From: Winogradskyella pacifica
GTDB lineage: Bacteria > Bacteroidota > Bacteroidia > Flavobacteriales > Flavobacteriaceae
Direction: 5' to 3'
Assembly (NCBI RefSeq): GCF_013403915.1
Contig: NZ_JABFDI010000001.1
Location: 186,001 to 250,000, forward strand
DNA: 64,000 nucleotides
Shown here: positions 8,170 to 16,092 of the stretch, piece after piece
Layout of the letters: every line of letters begins with the position of its first letter
Numbering within the stretch: the first letter of the stretch is position 1
Notes under the pieces: generated by a model
Told to the model about the DNA's origin: nothing
Seen by the model: only the letters and a program-made list of their open reading frames with translations
Databases searched by the model: none
Position numbers and translations under genes: made by a program

Positions 8170-9406
8170 CATAAGACATACTTTATACGATTTTTTAATA
8201 GAAAAGGGCTTATCTGAAGATGCAGCTATGTATCTTAATATGCTTGGACTACTTTTAGCCTTAATACTGATTGCGTTTGTAGTTGACTATATTACGAAAC
8301 GAGCCCTGTGGAGATTTTCTTCAAGCGTAGCCAAACGGACTAAAACGGATTTCGACAACATCCTTATTACCAACAAATTACCAAGAAATATAGCTCATAT
8401 TATTCCGTTGCTAATTCTAATAGAGTTTGTACCTCAGGTCTTTACTGATTTTGAAGTTGCACAGAATATTATTGAAAAAACGCTTAAGGTCATCACGATT
8501 GTTTTGACGCTACAAATTATTAGAAGTTTCCTAAGCTCTATAAAAGATTACCTAAAAACTTTAGATGCCTACAAAGACAAACCAATTGACAGTTACGTGC
8601 AGGTCTTTATGATCTTTGCTTGGCTTCTCGGTTTCTTTTCAATTTTAGCTATTATAACTGGTGTTTCATTTATAAAATTTGCAACAACACTAGGTGCTGC
8701 TTCTGCAGTAATAATCTTGATTTTTAAAGATACCATCCTAGGTTTTGTTGCCAGTATCCAAGTCTCCATAAACGATATGGTTAGAATTGGAGATTGGATT
8801 ACCTTTGAAAAATACGGTGCAGATGGTGATGTTATTGAAATTAACTTAGCGACGGTGAAAGTCCAGAATTGGGATAAAACGATAACTACAATTCCTACTT
8901 ATGCTTTAATTTCAGATTCATTTAAGAACTGGAGAGGCATGATGGATTCTGGCGGACGACGTATAAAACGTTCCGTTATTATTAAGACATCTACTATTAA
9001 TTTCCTTAGTGATGACGATATTCTACGTTTTGGGAAAATTCAATTAATTTCTGAATACTTAAAAACACGTGCTACCGAAATTGAAACATTTAATGCACAG
9101 CACAATATAGATAAGTCTGTTTTAATCAACGGTAGAAACCTTACCAATTTTGGTGTGTTTAGAAAATACCTTCAAACGTATATTGAAAACCATTCTGCCA
9201 TCAATAAGGACATGACCTTAATGGTGCGTCAGCTAGAGCCTACCTCGCAAGGAATTCCTATGGAGATTTATGCATTTAGCAGTGATCAACGTTGGAAAAA
9301 TTACGAATATATATTAGGTGATATTTTTGACCACGTGCTAGCTTCTGTAAAATATTTTGATTTAGAAGTTTACGAGCTATCTTTAGGTAACAAGATTAAC
9401 GATTAA
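8162..9406 (+). CDS. MscS-family mechanosensitive channel, large YbdG-like type
   Basis: 414-residue inner-membrane channel. There are about five hydrophobic helices before the MscS core: AASAVIILIFKDTILGFVASIQVSIND is the pore-lining TM3 and first beta region, followed by VRIGDWITF and the Asp/Glu-rich GADGDVIEINLATVKVQNWDKTITTIPT of the cytoplasmic beta domain. The insert between strands and the end DVLASVKYFDLEVYELS resemble YbdG (MscM) rather than the short MscS. It probably releases solutes on hypo-osmotic shock. Start is GTG, inside the stop region of the DUF3817 gene. It converges with the thioesterase gene with a 4-bp overlap, leaving no space for a terminator. Confidence 0.92.
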   Translation: MLNIRHTLYDFLIEKGLSEDAAMYLNMLGLLLALILIAFVVDYITKRALWRFSSSVAKRTKTDFDNILITNKLPRNIAHIIPLLILIEFVPQVFTDFEVAQNIIEKTLKVITIVLTLQIIRSFLSSIKDYLKTLDAYKDKPIDSYVQVFMIFAWLLGFFSILAIITGVSFIKFATTLGAASAVIILIFKDTILGFVASIQVSINDMVRIGDWITFEKYGADGDVIEINLATVKVQNWDKTITTIPTYALISDSFKNWRGMMDSGGRRIKRSVIIKTSTINFLSDDDILRFGKIQLISEYLKTRATEIETFNAQHNIDKSVLINGRNLTNFGVFRKYLQTYIENHSAINKDMTLMVRQLEPTSQGIPMEIYAFSSDQRWKNYEYILGDIFDHVLASVKYFDLEVYELSLGNKIND

Positions 9407-9816
9407 ACTATTAATCTGTCTTTAACAAACTCTATTTTAGTTTTTCCATGTGGTGCAGGTTTACCGTCCGCCCCTAAATTAACCATAACGATATTATCTA
9501 CAGTTAATATGGTTTCTCTGGTCATTTTATTTCTGGCTTCACATTTTAAGGTTAGTGATGATTTACCAAACTTAATAACCTCTATTCCTAATTCAACAAT
9601 ATCTCCTTGTACAGCAGAGCTCATAAAGTTAATTTCGGATATAAACTTGGTTACAATTTTAGAATTTTCGAACTGAATTATGGTATATAATGCAGCTTCT
9701 TCATCTATCCAAGCCAAAAGCTGACCTCCAAATAAAGAACCGTTAGGATTTAAATCTTCGGGTTTTACCCATTTTCTTGTGTGAAATCTCATATTTTTAT
9801 TGTTGTTATTAACCAT
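9403..9816 (-). CDS. Acyl-CoA thioesterase, YciA/BACH-like hotdog fold
   Basis: 137-residue single hotdog-domain thioesterase that hydrolyses acyl-CoA to free acid and CoA. The family signature NPNGSLFGGQLLAWIDEEAALY is present with the catalytic Asp of the WIDE motif; GKSSLTLKCEARN and LTVDNIVMVNLGADGKP are the later strands. The start may be this ATG or the Met at residue 9 (9792), where the conserved part begins. It lies 12 bp after the DUF72 gene and is cotranscribed with it. The chain-length preference cannot be read from sequence. Confidence 0.9.
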   Translation of the reverse strand: MVNNNNKNMRFHTRKWVKPEDLNPNGSLFGGQLLAWIDEEAALYTIIQFENSKIVTKFISEINFMSSAVQGDIVELGIEVIKFGKSSLTLKCEARNKMTRETILTVDNIVMVNLGADGKPAPHGKTKIEFVKDRLIV

Positions 9817-9828
9817 ATTGATCTGTTT

Positions 9829-10722
9829 TTATAAAAGTTTTTGTTGTATATCTGAATCGTCGTTTGGGATTTTTAAATTCGTACCCAATTCGGTATTTAA
9901 TTGTTTTATAAAATAAGTAGACAGTAAAGGTGATTCTTTTTCAATATTCTGATGCACAAAAAAGTCTATTTCTTCAATACCGTTAGCTTTCCACAATTTT
10001 AAGCGTTCTACCCAATCATCTAATCTTGCGTAGTCACTTTGATGATTAGCACCTACATAACGCACAAAAGCTCTAGAATTAGTTAAGCGCATATGCATAA
10101 CATCGCGTCTACCAGCGCTATCTACTATAATATTAGAAATATTATTTTCTTCTAAAAGCTGATACAAATCTTCGGCTACAGCTTTATCGTTATACCAACT
10201 TGTGTGTCTAAACTCAATAGCCAAAGGTATTTCTTTTGGCCAACTTTCTGCAAAATTCACAACACGATCAAAGTCTTTTGGCGCAAAATTATTGTGCATT
10301 TGAAGAAATACACAGCCTAATTTTTCTTTTAAGTTTACAGCGCTGTACAGATAATTATCAACGATAGGTGTAATGTCTTCATTTAAACGCTTCCAATGAC
10401 TTATCTCTTGATTAAGTTTTGGAAAGAATTTAAAATCAGGAGGTGTTTTATCGTACCATTTTGAAAATTGTTCTGGTGGAAATATTCTATAAAACGTGGC
10501 GTTTAACTCAATTGAATTAAACTGACGTGAGTAATATTCTAATTCGTCTTTAGTGCCCCTAGGATAAAAACCTTTTAAATCTGCTCTATTCCATTTAGCA
10601 CAACCTACAAAAACATTGAAACGTTCTGGTGTTTTTTTTTGCAACACTTTTAAAGTCTCTGGATGGTCTGCTGGTAAGGTAAAATCAATATCGCTTGGGT
10701 TATCTACACTCCCGAATTTCAT
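9829..10722 (-). CDS. DUF72 domain protein (TIM-barrel-like)
   Basis: 297-residue DUF72 protein. The conserved features are VGCAKWNRADLKGFYPRGTKDELEYYSRQFNSIELNATFYR near the N-terminus, KFFPKLNQEISHWKRL, GCVFLQMHNNF, IPLAIEFRHTSWY and a late FFVHQNIEKESP. The family forms a TIM barrel related to UV-endonuclease-like folds but has no established activity. First gene of a two-gene unit with the thioesterase. A very good promoter lies directly upstream (TTG-N19-TATCTTTG), giving a leader of about 10 nt. Confidence 0.9.
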   Translation of the reverse strand: MKFGSVDNPSDIDFTLPADHPETLKVLQKKTPERFNVFVGCAKWNRADLKGFYPRGTKDELEYYSRQFNSIELNATFYRIFPPEQFSKWYDKTPPDFKFFPKLNQEISHWKRLNEDITPIVDNYLYSAVNLKEKLGCVFLQMHNNFAPKDFDRVVNFAESWPKEIPLAIEFRHTSWYNDKAVAEDLYQLLEENNISNIIVDSAGRRDVMHMRLTNSRAFVRYVGANHQSDYARLDDWVERLKLWKANGIEEIDFFVHQNIEKESPLLSTYFIKQLNTELGTNLKIPNDDSDIQQKLL

Positions 10723-10738
10723 AACTCAATATTTTACT

Positions 10739-10768
10739 CAAAGATAAAGTTTAGAACGTAGTATTCAA
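10739..10768 (-). promoter_or_regulatory. Promoter of the DUF72/thioesterase operon
   Basis: Read leftward, TTG (10768-10766) is followed after 19 bp by TATCTTTG (10746-10739). This fits both halves of the Bacteroidota consensus TTG-N17-21-TAnnTTTG. Confidence 0.7.
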
Positions 10769-10904
10769 TTCTAGCTCCATTAGATTTAGCAATATTAGAA
10801 TATGAAATGTTAATAAGAACGTTAACAAGATAATATCCATACAAAACGACATGCGCGCTATTTGATTAATTTTAATTCAGAATTAATCCTTAAATCATTT
10901 AATC

Positions 10905-11321
10905 ATGACGACACGTTTTAATAGCCTACTATCCATTAGACCCGAAATTTCATCTGCTAAAATACATGATGAAACAAGCGCGGAAGAAGCATTTCAGAAT
11001 AAAACCTTACGACCTATAATTAAGTTACAACACAATTTATTAATTGCAGTTTTTAAAAATTATATCGTCAAACATAAAAATGTTTTCTCTAATTTATCGT
11101 TGGAAAAACAAATCAACTACATTTCAAATGCAATACAGAAAGACATTAAATTTCGAAACGCTTTAAAGGGAATGATCATTGGCCAATTTACAGTTGAAGA
11201 ATATGAACTTTATATTCAAAATTCATCAGCTTTAAATAAACGTATGATGACTATTGTAAAAGAGCGCTTGATTCAAAGTATTCAATTATTTACACCAACT
11301 GAAATTTTTCAGAAAGTTTAG
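10905..11321 (+). CDS. Conserved hypothetical protein, all-alpha
   Basis: 138-residue protein without signal peptide or membrane segment. Sequence is helical in character: FQNKTLRPIIKLQHNLLIAVFKNYIVKHKN, LEKQINYISNAIQKDIKFRNALKGMIIGQF, then YELYIQNSSALNKRMMTIVKERLIQSI. I recognise the pattern as one recurrent in Flavobacteriaceae, but I see no metal site, nucleotide-binding loop or DNA-binding motif and assign no function. It is 11 bp upstream of the Gre-like gene and probably cotranscribed with it. Confidence 0.75.
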   Translation: MTTRFNSLLSIRPEISSAKIHDETSAEEAFQNKTLRPIIKLQHNLLIAVFKNYIVKHKNVFSNLSLEKQINYISNAIQKDIKFRNALKGMIIGQFTVEEYELYIQNSSALNKRMMTIVKERLIQSIQLFTPTEIFQKV

Positions 11322-11332
11322 CCACAGTCTTA

Positions 11333-11779
11333 ATGAACATAAAATCGCAATTATTAGAGCTTTGTACAAAATATGCAGACAAACGCGTGTTAGGTTACAA
11401 AAATGAGATAGAATTAATTAAGGAATCTATTGAAAACAATGATAAAGTAAGCAATGAAGAAGATGATTCAGGAAATTCTAAATTATTAGATGATTTAGAG
11501 AAAAACATGAATTATCTTAATGACGCCAACAAAATGCGTGAGCAATTAAAACTGGTTCGTCCTAATTTGGTTTCCGACAACGTTGTTTTAGGCAGCTTGG
11601 TTAAAACGGATAGCATCACTTTTTATATTGCTTTAAGTTTAGGTAAAGTTGAAGTAGAAGGTTCTGAATATTACATTATTTCTTTAGCATCGCCATTGGG
11701 TCAACTCCTTAAAAATCGTAAGAAAGAAGACCAGTTTAACTTTAACGACAAAAGCTATATTATAAGAGACGTACTATAA
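11333..11779 (+). CDS. GreA/GreB C-terminal-domain-like protein
   Basis: 148-residue soluble protein. The N-terminal 80 residues are charged and helical, a likely coiled coil (ELIKESIENNDKVSNEEDDSGN...LLDDLEKNMNYL). The C-terminal half ends in YYIISLASPLGQLLKNRKKEDQF, which resembles the ISxxSPxGxALLGKKxGD signature of the GreA/GreB and Rnk FKBP-like domain that sits near the RNA polymerase secondary channel. The N-terminus is not the standard GreA zipper, so it is best called a Gre-related protein; whether it stimulates transcript cleavage is unknown. Paired with the gene at 10905 and convergent with the gene at 11774 (6-bp overlap). Confidence 0.75.
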   Translation: MNIKSQLLELCTKYADKRVLGYKNEIELIKESIENNDKVSNEEDDSGNSKLLDDLEKNMNYLNDANKMREQLKLVRPNLVSDNVVLGSLVKTDSITFYIALSLGKVEVEGSEYYIISLASPLGQLLKNRKKEDQFNFNDKSYIIRDVL

Positions 11780-12451
11780 TATAGACTCACCGTTTAAATT
11801 AGTAGTGAGCACATCACTCATATAATTAAAAAAGGGTCTTACATTTTTAAAAGCATGATTGACATCAACAAGAAAATCATCTGCTAAGACTTCTTTATCT
11901 GTATATTTTTTAACGAAGATAAATTGCTTTCTTCTAATTAAATCTATGGCAGCATGTTCTTTATCAAAACCTTTGGGTGCGGTTTTTAACTCATCACCTG
12001 TAAAATCGCCCCAAATATTTTTGAATGTTTTATCTTTTAAAATGGCACGCATTTCACTATCGTCCATTTCGAATTCTTTTCTAATTCGCAATAAATCTTC
12101 TTTGCTTGGATCCCAAAAACCGGTGGCGATAAAAGATTCATTGTTTGGTTGAATATGTAAGTAATAGCCACCTCTTAACTCAGGTTTCTTTCTTGCAAAC
12201 GAACCACCAAAGTGTGTTTTGTACGGTAATTTATTTTTAGAAAACCGCACATCTCTATAAATTCTGAAAATTTTTAACTTTTCAATTTGGTCGTGAACAT
12301 TCATTAATTCTCCCAAATAGTTAAATGCGGCTTTAACCCCCGTTTCTATAGCTTTAAATTCTGGTTTATGTTCATTAAACCAATCACGATCGTTATTCTT
12401 TTCGAGTTTATTAAAAAAGGTAAAGGTTTCTTTAGGGATAGAATGGCTCAT
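11774..12451 (-). CDS. DUF2461 family protein (TIGR02453)
   Basis: 225-residue protein of the DUF2461 family. Characteristic parts are TFTFFNKLEKNNDRDWFNEHKPEF at the N-terminus, FRIYRDVRFSKNKLPYKTHFGGSF in the middle and GGYYLHIQPNNESFIATGFWDPS. The family is widespread in Bacteroidota and Actinobacteria; function is not established. Cytoplasmic, no signal peptide. The terminator at 12478-12505 separates it from the lipoprotein gene upstream. Confidence 0.9.
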   Translation of the reverse strand: MSHSIPKETFTFFNKLEKNNDRDWFNEHKPEFKAIETGVKAAFNYLGELMNVHDQIEKLKIFRIYRDVRFSKNKLPYKTHFGGSFARKKPELRGGYYLHIQPNNESFIATGFWDPSKEDLLRIRKEFEMDDSEMRAILKDKTFKNIWGDFTGDELKTAPKGFDKEHAAIDLIRRKQFIFVKKYTDKEVLADDFLVDVNHAFKNVRPFFNYMSDVLTTNLNGESIL

Positions 12452-12477
12452 GGTAATTTAAATTTTTATAAAAATAT

Positions 12478-12505
12478 AAAAAGCCATCTAAACGATGGCT
12501 TTTTA
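12478..12505 (-). terminator. Intrinsic terminator of the small lipoprotein gene
   Basis: GCCATC (12483-12488) pairs with GATGGC (12494-12499) around TAAAC; the stem is extended by an A-run and T-run on the two sides, giving an efficient leftward terminator 25 bp past the stop codon of the lipoprotein gene at 12530. It could also work rightward. Confidence 0.85.
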
Positions 12506-12529
12506 CTTTAATATTTAGAATGCTAATTA

Positions 12530-12700
12530 TTAATTATCATCTACTGCATCTTCAACATCATCTGCAGCATCCTCAATTGCATCTCCTGTATCATCAATTG
12601 CATCTTCTATTTTGTCTCCTGTATCTTTTTGTTCTCTACAGCTCGTTGTCATTAAACTTAAGCTAAATAGGGCTATAAATAAATAACTGAATTTTTTCAT
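12530..12700 (-). CDS. Small acidic lipoprotein (56 aa)
   Basis: Reading leftward from the ATG at 12700 gives 56 residues. The start MKKFSYLFIALFSLSLMTTSC is a signal peptide with a lipobox ending at Cys21. The mature part is almost entirely D, E, A, I, V, G and K: four imperfect copies of a motif like (A)IEDA-(x)DD, net charge strongly negative. Size and layout resemble small stress-induced envelope lipoproteins, but I cannot match a named family. It has its own terminator (12478-12505) and a promoter region whose layout is shared with the adjacent mscS gene, so the two are probably co-regulated. A gene finder with a 60-residue cutoff would miss it. Confidence 0.85.
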   Translation of the reverse strand: MKKFSYLFIALFSLSLMTTSCREQKDTGDKIEDAIDDTGDAIEDAADDVEDAVDDN

Positions 12701-12732
12701 TGTTTTTGGTTTTAATGGTTAAAAGTATACTA

Positions 12733-12779
12733 CAAATATCTACAATCAAATACGATGTGATTGGCTCTTATCCTAAGAG
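12733..12779 (-). promoter_or_regulatory. Promoter/operator of the small lipoprotein gene, shared with mscS
   Basis: Read leftward: the perfect inverted repeat CTCTTA-GGA-TAAGAG (12779-12765), 20 bp, then TGTAGATATTTG (12744-12733), then 32 bp to the ATG. The same parts with exactly the same spacing occur upstream of the mscS gene at 13761-13807. ATATTTG resembles a -7 box; the palindrome may be an activator site or part of an alternative sigma-factor promoter. Confidence 0.65.
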
Positions 12780-12820
12780 TTTTGACTCAATTGAAAAGGG
12801 CAATTAGCTTGAAATACTAA

Positions 12821-13723
12821 TTAGTTATTAGGCTCTGAAGGGTTTTGTTTTTCAGATGTAACATCTAGTTTATTACCAAATTGCAACGTTCTAATTGGAA
12901 AAGGAATATTAATACCTTCTGCATCATAGGCTTTTTTAACTTCTATGATGGCTTTTGTTTTTGCTCTTAATTTTTCGAGCATACTATCGGCATCAATCCA
13001 AAATCGGCATAAGTAATTAATGGAACTATCCCCAAATTCTGTATAATAGAACTCAACTTCATCTGGTGATTTAACGTGATCAAACGAATTTGCAATAACT
13101 TCTTTAGTGAGTTGTTGTACTTTTTCTAAATCAGATTCATAACCCACACCACACTCTAGAAAAATTCTCATTTTAGTAGTAAGCGAATAATTTTTCATAG
13201 GATTCTCTAAAATTGTTTTATTAGGAATAATGACAATATTATTATCCGCCTCTTTTAATGTAAAATCTTTAAGGTTAATATCAATAACTTCTCCTGAAAA
13301 CCCTGTAGTCTCAACCCAATTACCAATTTGGATTTTCTTTCTAAATGACAAAACAAGTCCAGCAAAGGTATTAGCAATAGTGCCTTGTAATGCTAAACCG
13401 ATGGCCAAACCTACGACACCTGCACCTGCTAGTAACGATGTAAGAGCTTTTCCTAAATTTAAAACTCCTAAAGCTATAAATAGACCTAGCATAACAACTA
13501 ATACAGCTACTACTCTAGCCAAAGCATTTTTTATAGAATCTTGTTCAATACGATTAGAAACGACCTTTTTAACGAGTCGACTTACATATTTGGCTGCAAA
13601 ATAGGAAGCGACCATTACTAAAATTGCTAAAATAAAATTTGGAATATTCTCTATTATGGCATTAAACCAACCAATTAATTTATCTATTAAATTCCCTAGT
13701 GCTGTATTGAATTGTTCTCTCAT
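12821..13723 (-). CDS. Small-conductance mechanosensitive channel, MscS type
   Basis: 300-residue inner-membrane channel of ordinary MscS length. Hydrophobic segments lie at about 18-45, 62-85 and 90-115. The pore helix contains LLAGAGVVGLAIGLALQGTIANTFAG, the Gly/Ala-rich TM3 of MscS, followed by QIGNWVETTGFSGEVIDINLKDFTL and VIIPNKTILENPMKNYS of the beta domain and a mixed alpha/beta C-terminus. It opens on membrane tension to relieve osmotic shock. Monocistronic. Its promoter region (13761-13807) matches that of the neighbouring small lipoprotein gene. Confidence 0.95.
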   Translation of the reverse strand: MREQFNTALGNLIDKLIGWFNAIIENIPNFILAILVMVASYFAAKYVSRLVKKVVSNRIEQDSIKNALARVVAVLVVMLGLFIALGVLNLGKALTSLLAGAGVVGLAIGLALQGTIANTFAGLVLSFRKKIQIGNWVETTGFSGEVIDINLKDFTLKEADNNIVIIPNKTILENPMKNYSLTTKMRIFLECGVGYESDLEKVQQLTKEVIANSFDHVKSPDEVEFYYTEFGDSSINYLCRFWIDADSMLEKLRAKTKAIIEVKKAYDAEGINIPFPIRTLQFGNKLDVTSEKQNPSEPNN

Positions 13724-14066
13724 AATATGAATTAGACTTTTAGATTTTCTAACTTGTATGCAAATATCTACATGATTACAGGATAAAACTTGCTCTTACC
13801 CTATGAGTTTTAACGCTAATCAATATGAATAAACTTAATAATACAGTCTTTGGGTTAATGAAAATGGACTATTTACGTTACCATACGAACCCCATAATTA
13901 TATTAATTAAAATTGTGGGGATATTGGATTTTAAAGCCATTCGGACCGCAAGTATAGATGCCATAAATTATAAAACTTAGCGTGGTTGATAATTGTTTGC
14001 GAATAAACTTGCGAGTTATTATAATATTTACTATTATGCACAACTTTTAAAACAGACAATATATTT
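13724..14066. other. Intergenic region with shared promoter element and a hairpin
   Basis: 343 bp between mscS (leftward) and the gene at 14067 (rightward). It holds the leftward mscS promoter (13761-13807) and an inverted repeat CCCCATAATT (13890-13899) with AATTGTGGGG (13911-13920), one G-T pair, 11-base loop. An ATG at 13825 opens 51 codons to a TAG at 13978, but nothing supports it as a gene. No TAnnTTTG box is seen before 14067. Confidence 0.5.
13761..13807 (-). promoter_or_regulatory. Promoter/operator of mscS, shared with the small lipoprotein gene
   Basis: Read leftward: CTCATA-GGG-TAAGAG (13807-13793), 20 bp, then TGTAGATATTTG (13772-13761), then 37 bp to the ATG. The 12-base proximal box is identical to that at 12733-12744, and the palindrome differs from the one at 12765-12779 at two positions. 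Confidence 0.65.
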
Positions 14067-14288
14067 ATGGGTAGACCAGCAACAAGACCAACAGCACTAA
14101 AGGACGGTTTCTATATTGAGATTAGAAACAAAGGCTCAAAATCAGGTGTAAAACTTTATAGTGGTACTAAATTACAGATGCATCGTGCTATAAAAATGTA
14201 CGAACGCTCTAAAGAAGTTATCATTTTAGGTGAATCTGTCAATGGAAAATTTGTAGACAAAGAACCTAAAGTGCACGTAGCAGATTAA
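14067..14288 (+). CDS. Conserved small hypothetical protein (73 aa)
   Basis: 73 residues, basic N-terminal half. The start MGRPATRPTALKDGFYIEIRNKG and the central LYSGTKLQMHRAIKMYERSKEVIILGE look like a compact beta-beta-alpha-beta fold. I recognise it only as a small protein recurring in Flavobacteriaceae; it may bind nucleic acid given its charge, but no motif proves this. No signal peptide. The strong hairpin at 14498-14533 is its likely terminator, 210 bp downstream, leaving a long 3' region with no visible gene. Confidence 0.7.
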   Translation: MGRPATRPTALKDGFYIEIRNKGSKSGVKLYSGTKLQMHRAIKMYERSKEVIILGESVNGKFVDKEPKVHVAD

Positions 14289-14497
14289 ATATTAGAGTTT
14301 GTTTTTCGTTGATTTTTTATACAAATTAACACTCTTCGTTATTAATTATTATATTGAACAGTAGTAAATCATTATTGTGCTTTATTCTATGTAATAAAAT
14401 AGAAGGTAAAACTCTTTATTTAAAAATGCTTAGACTTTTGAATTTAAATAACATTGTGTTATTTATTCATCATAAGAAAGTATAACCAACCAATTAT

Positions 14498-14533
14498 AAA
14501 AAGGTATTAGTTCTTTGAATTAATACCTTTTTT
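14498..14533. terminator. Bidirectional terminator between the 73-aa gene and truA
   Basis: AAAAAGGTATTA (14498-14509) is complementary to TAATACCTTTTT (14521-14532), with an 11-base loop and A/T runs on both sides. It overlaps the last bases of the truA stop codon and can terminate both converging genes. Confidence 0.8.
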
Positions 14534-15317
14534 ATTCAAAATTTACAGAATGTAAAATTAAACCCGAAGCTGGTGCAATATAATCCATCACTTCTGTGCT
14601 TTCTAGCCTCAAAGTATCTTCGATATAATCTAAAGTGACATCTCCCCTACCTAATTTTATTAAGCAGCCCATCATTAATCGAATTTGGTTTCGCATAAAG
14701 CCTTTGCCTACAACTTTAAACACATAAGACTTCTCAGGAAAAAAATTGGCTGTATAAATAGCGTTGTCCAAAATTTCTGATGATTCAATGGTCCTTATAT
14801 ATTGTCCTTTATCGGTAGCACGATAGCAATAGGTTTTAAAATTATGATGCCCTTCAAATAACTTAGCTCCTTGCTTCATTAAATCAACATTAAGCGGCTC
14901 AAGAATTGTAGTTAGAATCGGCGCGCAAAACGGATGATTTTTTTGACCTTCAGAAAACACATAATGATATTCTTTTAATTTAGAATCTTGAATAATATTA
15001 AATTCCTTATCCACTTCCTCAATAGATAAAGCCCTAATATCTTGAGGTAAATTAAGGTTGAATACATCTAAAAACGCATCAAAATCTTGAAGCGGTTCAT
15101 TATATATAAATAATTCTAGAGCGGCTTCATTAGCAGACACCATGGCATCTGTTCTCCCAGCGCCTAAAGTTTTAAATCGCGTATCTTGAAAAATAAATTT
15201 TAATGTACGATCTATCATTAGGTGTACCGTTTTAACATCGGGTTGTTTTTGCCAACCATGAAAACGATAGCCTAAATATTGAATTTTTATAAGATAATAG
15301 TAGCGTTTATCAAACAT
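14532..15317 (-). CDS. truA: tRNA pseudouridine synthase A family
   Basis: 261-residue TruA-family enzyme, which converts uridine to pseudouridine in the tRNA anticodon arm (positions 38-40 in characterised members). The catalytic Asp is in GAGRTDAMVSA (Asp57). IQYLGYRFHGWQKQP near the N-terminus, FEGHHNFKTYC and GFMRNQIRLMMGCLIKLGRG near the C-terminus are standard TruA segments. The usual GVHA after GRTD is replaced by AMVSA, so this may be the divergent second TruA paralogue of Bacteroidota and its target could differ. It is divergent from the lipoprotein gene at 15386 with 68 bp between them. Confidence 0.9.
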   Translation of the reverse strand: MFDKRYYYLIKIQYLGYRFHGWQKQPDVKTVHLMIDRTLKFIFQDTRFKTLGAGRTDAMVSANEAALELFIYNEPLQDFDAFLDVFNLNLPQDIRALSIEEVDKEFNIIQDSKLKEYHYVFSEGQKNHPFCAPILTTILEPLNVDLMKQGAKLFEGHHNFKTYCYRATDKGQYIRTIESSEILDNAIYTANFFPEKSYVFKVVGKGFMRNQIRLMMGCLIKLGRGDVTLDYIEDTLRLESTEVMDYIAPASGLILHSVNFE

Positions 15318-15385
15318 AGTGGCAAGAACGTAATTTTATTGACGATTCCAAAAGCAATGCTTATATTTATGAATATTATAATCAT

Positions 15386-16087
15386 ATGAGGTATAATTTA
15401 ATCGTATTATTCATTTTCTTTAGCCTAGTGAATTGCGAAAAGGAAAAGGTTAAAATTAAAAAAGGTCAAATTGAAATTGAAGAGTTGTATATTAAATATA
15501 AACCTGAAGAGTTCAACTTTAATCGAAGTTATATCATAGAATCCATTGACGACTCCGAAATTTATAATTATAAACGACTGTTAGATTCTAATTTTAAACT
15601 CCCTTTTGGACCATACAAATTGGTTTATTCTACCTTCTATAAGCAAAAAAACAAAGTTGACTTTACAGTAGACAGTAAAAATAATAAAGTTGTTTTTTAT
15701 TCTGATTCATTAGATTATTCTCAAATAAAAGACACCAAATGCTGTTTGCTTGTAGATGCATTAAAAGAAAATGAAATACTTAATCTTTATCTCAATAATT
15801 CAGGTTGCTACCTTTCTTTCAATACAAAACTTGAATTATATAAAAAAGATTCCGCTTATTACATCAATACAAATTTTTACCAAAATAAAAAACTGAATAC
15901 TAATCAAGTCAGGCGCTTACGCGAGTTTGAATTTGAAGTTGCCAACCTAGACTTAAGCGACTATTATTGTACTACTACTGAAAATTATTTATTTTTAAAT
16001 TCAACTAATAATGAGTTTGTAAGTGCCACAAATAGCTCTTGTTGGTATTATGGCTATAGTTATTTTATAAAAAGTTTAGAAGAATAA
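15386..16087 (+). CDS. Hypothetical lipoprotein
   Basis: 233-residue lipoprotein. The signal peptide MRYNLIVLFIFFSLVNC has a lipobox (LVNC) with the lipidated Cys17, then a Lys/Glu-rich linker (EKEKVKIKKGQIEIEELYIKY). The mature protein is Tyr-, Asn- and Lys-rich with alternating beta-like stretches; cysteine pairs occur (KCCLLV and NSGCYL; YYCTT and SSCWYY). I recognise no domain. It is 5 bp upstream of the membrane LytTR gene, so it likely forms an operon with it and could be its sensory or target partner, but that is inference. Confidence 0.75.
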   Translation: MRYNLIVLFIFFSLVNCEKEKVKIKKGQIEIEELYIKYKPEEFNFNRSYIIESIDDSEIYNYKRLLDSNFKLPFGPYKLVYSTFYKQKNKVDFTVDSKNNKVVFYSDSLDYSQIKDTKCCLLVDALKENEILNLYLNNSGCYLSFNTKLELYKKDSAYYINTNFYQNKKLNTNQVRRLREFEFEVANLDLSDYYCTTTENYLFLNSTNNEFVSATNSSCWYYGYSYFIKSLEE

Positions 16088-16092
16088 AACCT

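Noticed and set aside
13825..13980. 51-codon frame between mscS and the 73-aa gene
   Set aside because: No signal peptide, no promoter, no family resemblance and it spans the hairpin at 13890-13920; chance frame in AT-rich DNA.
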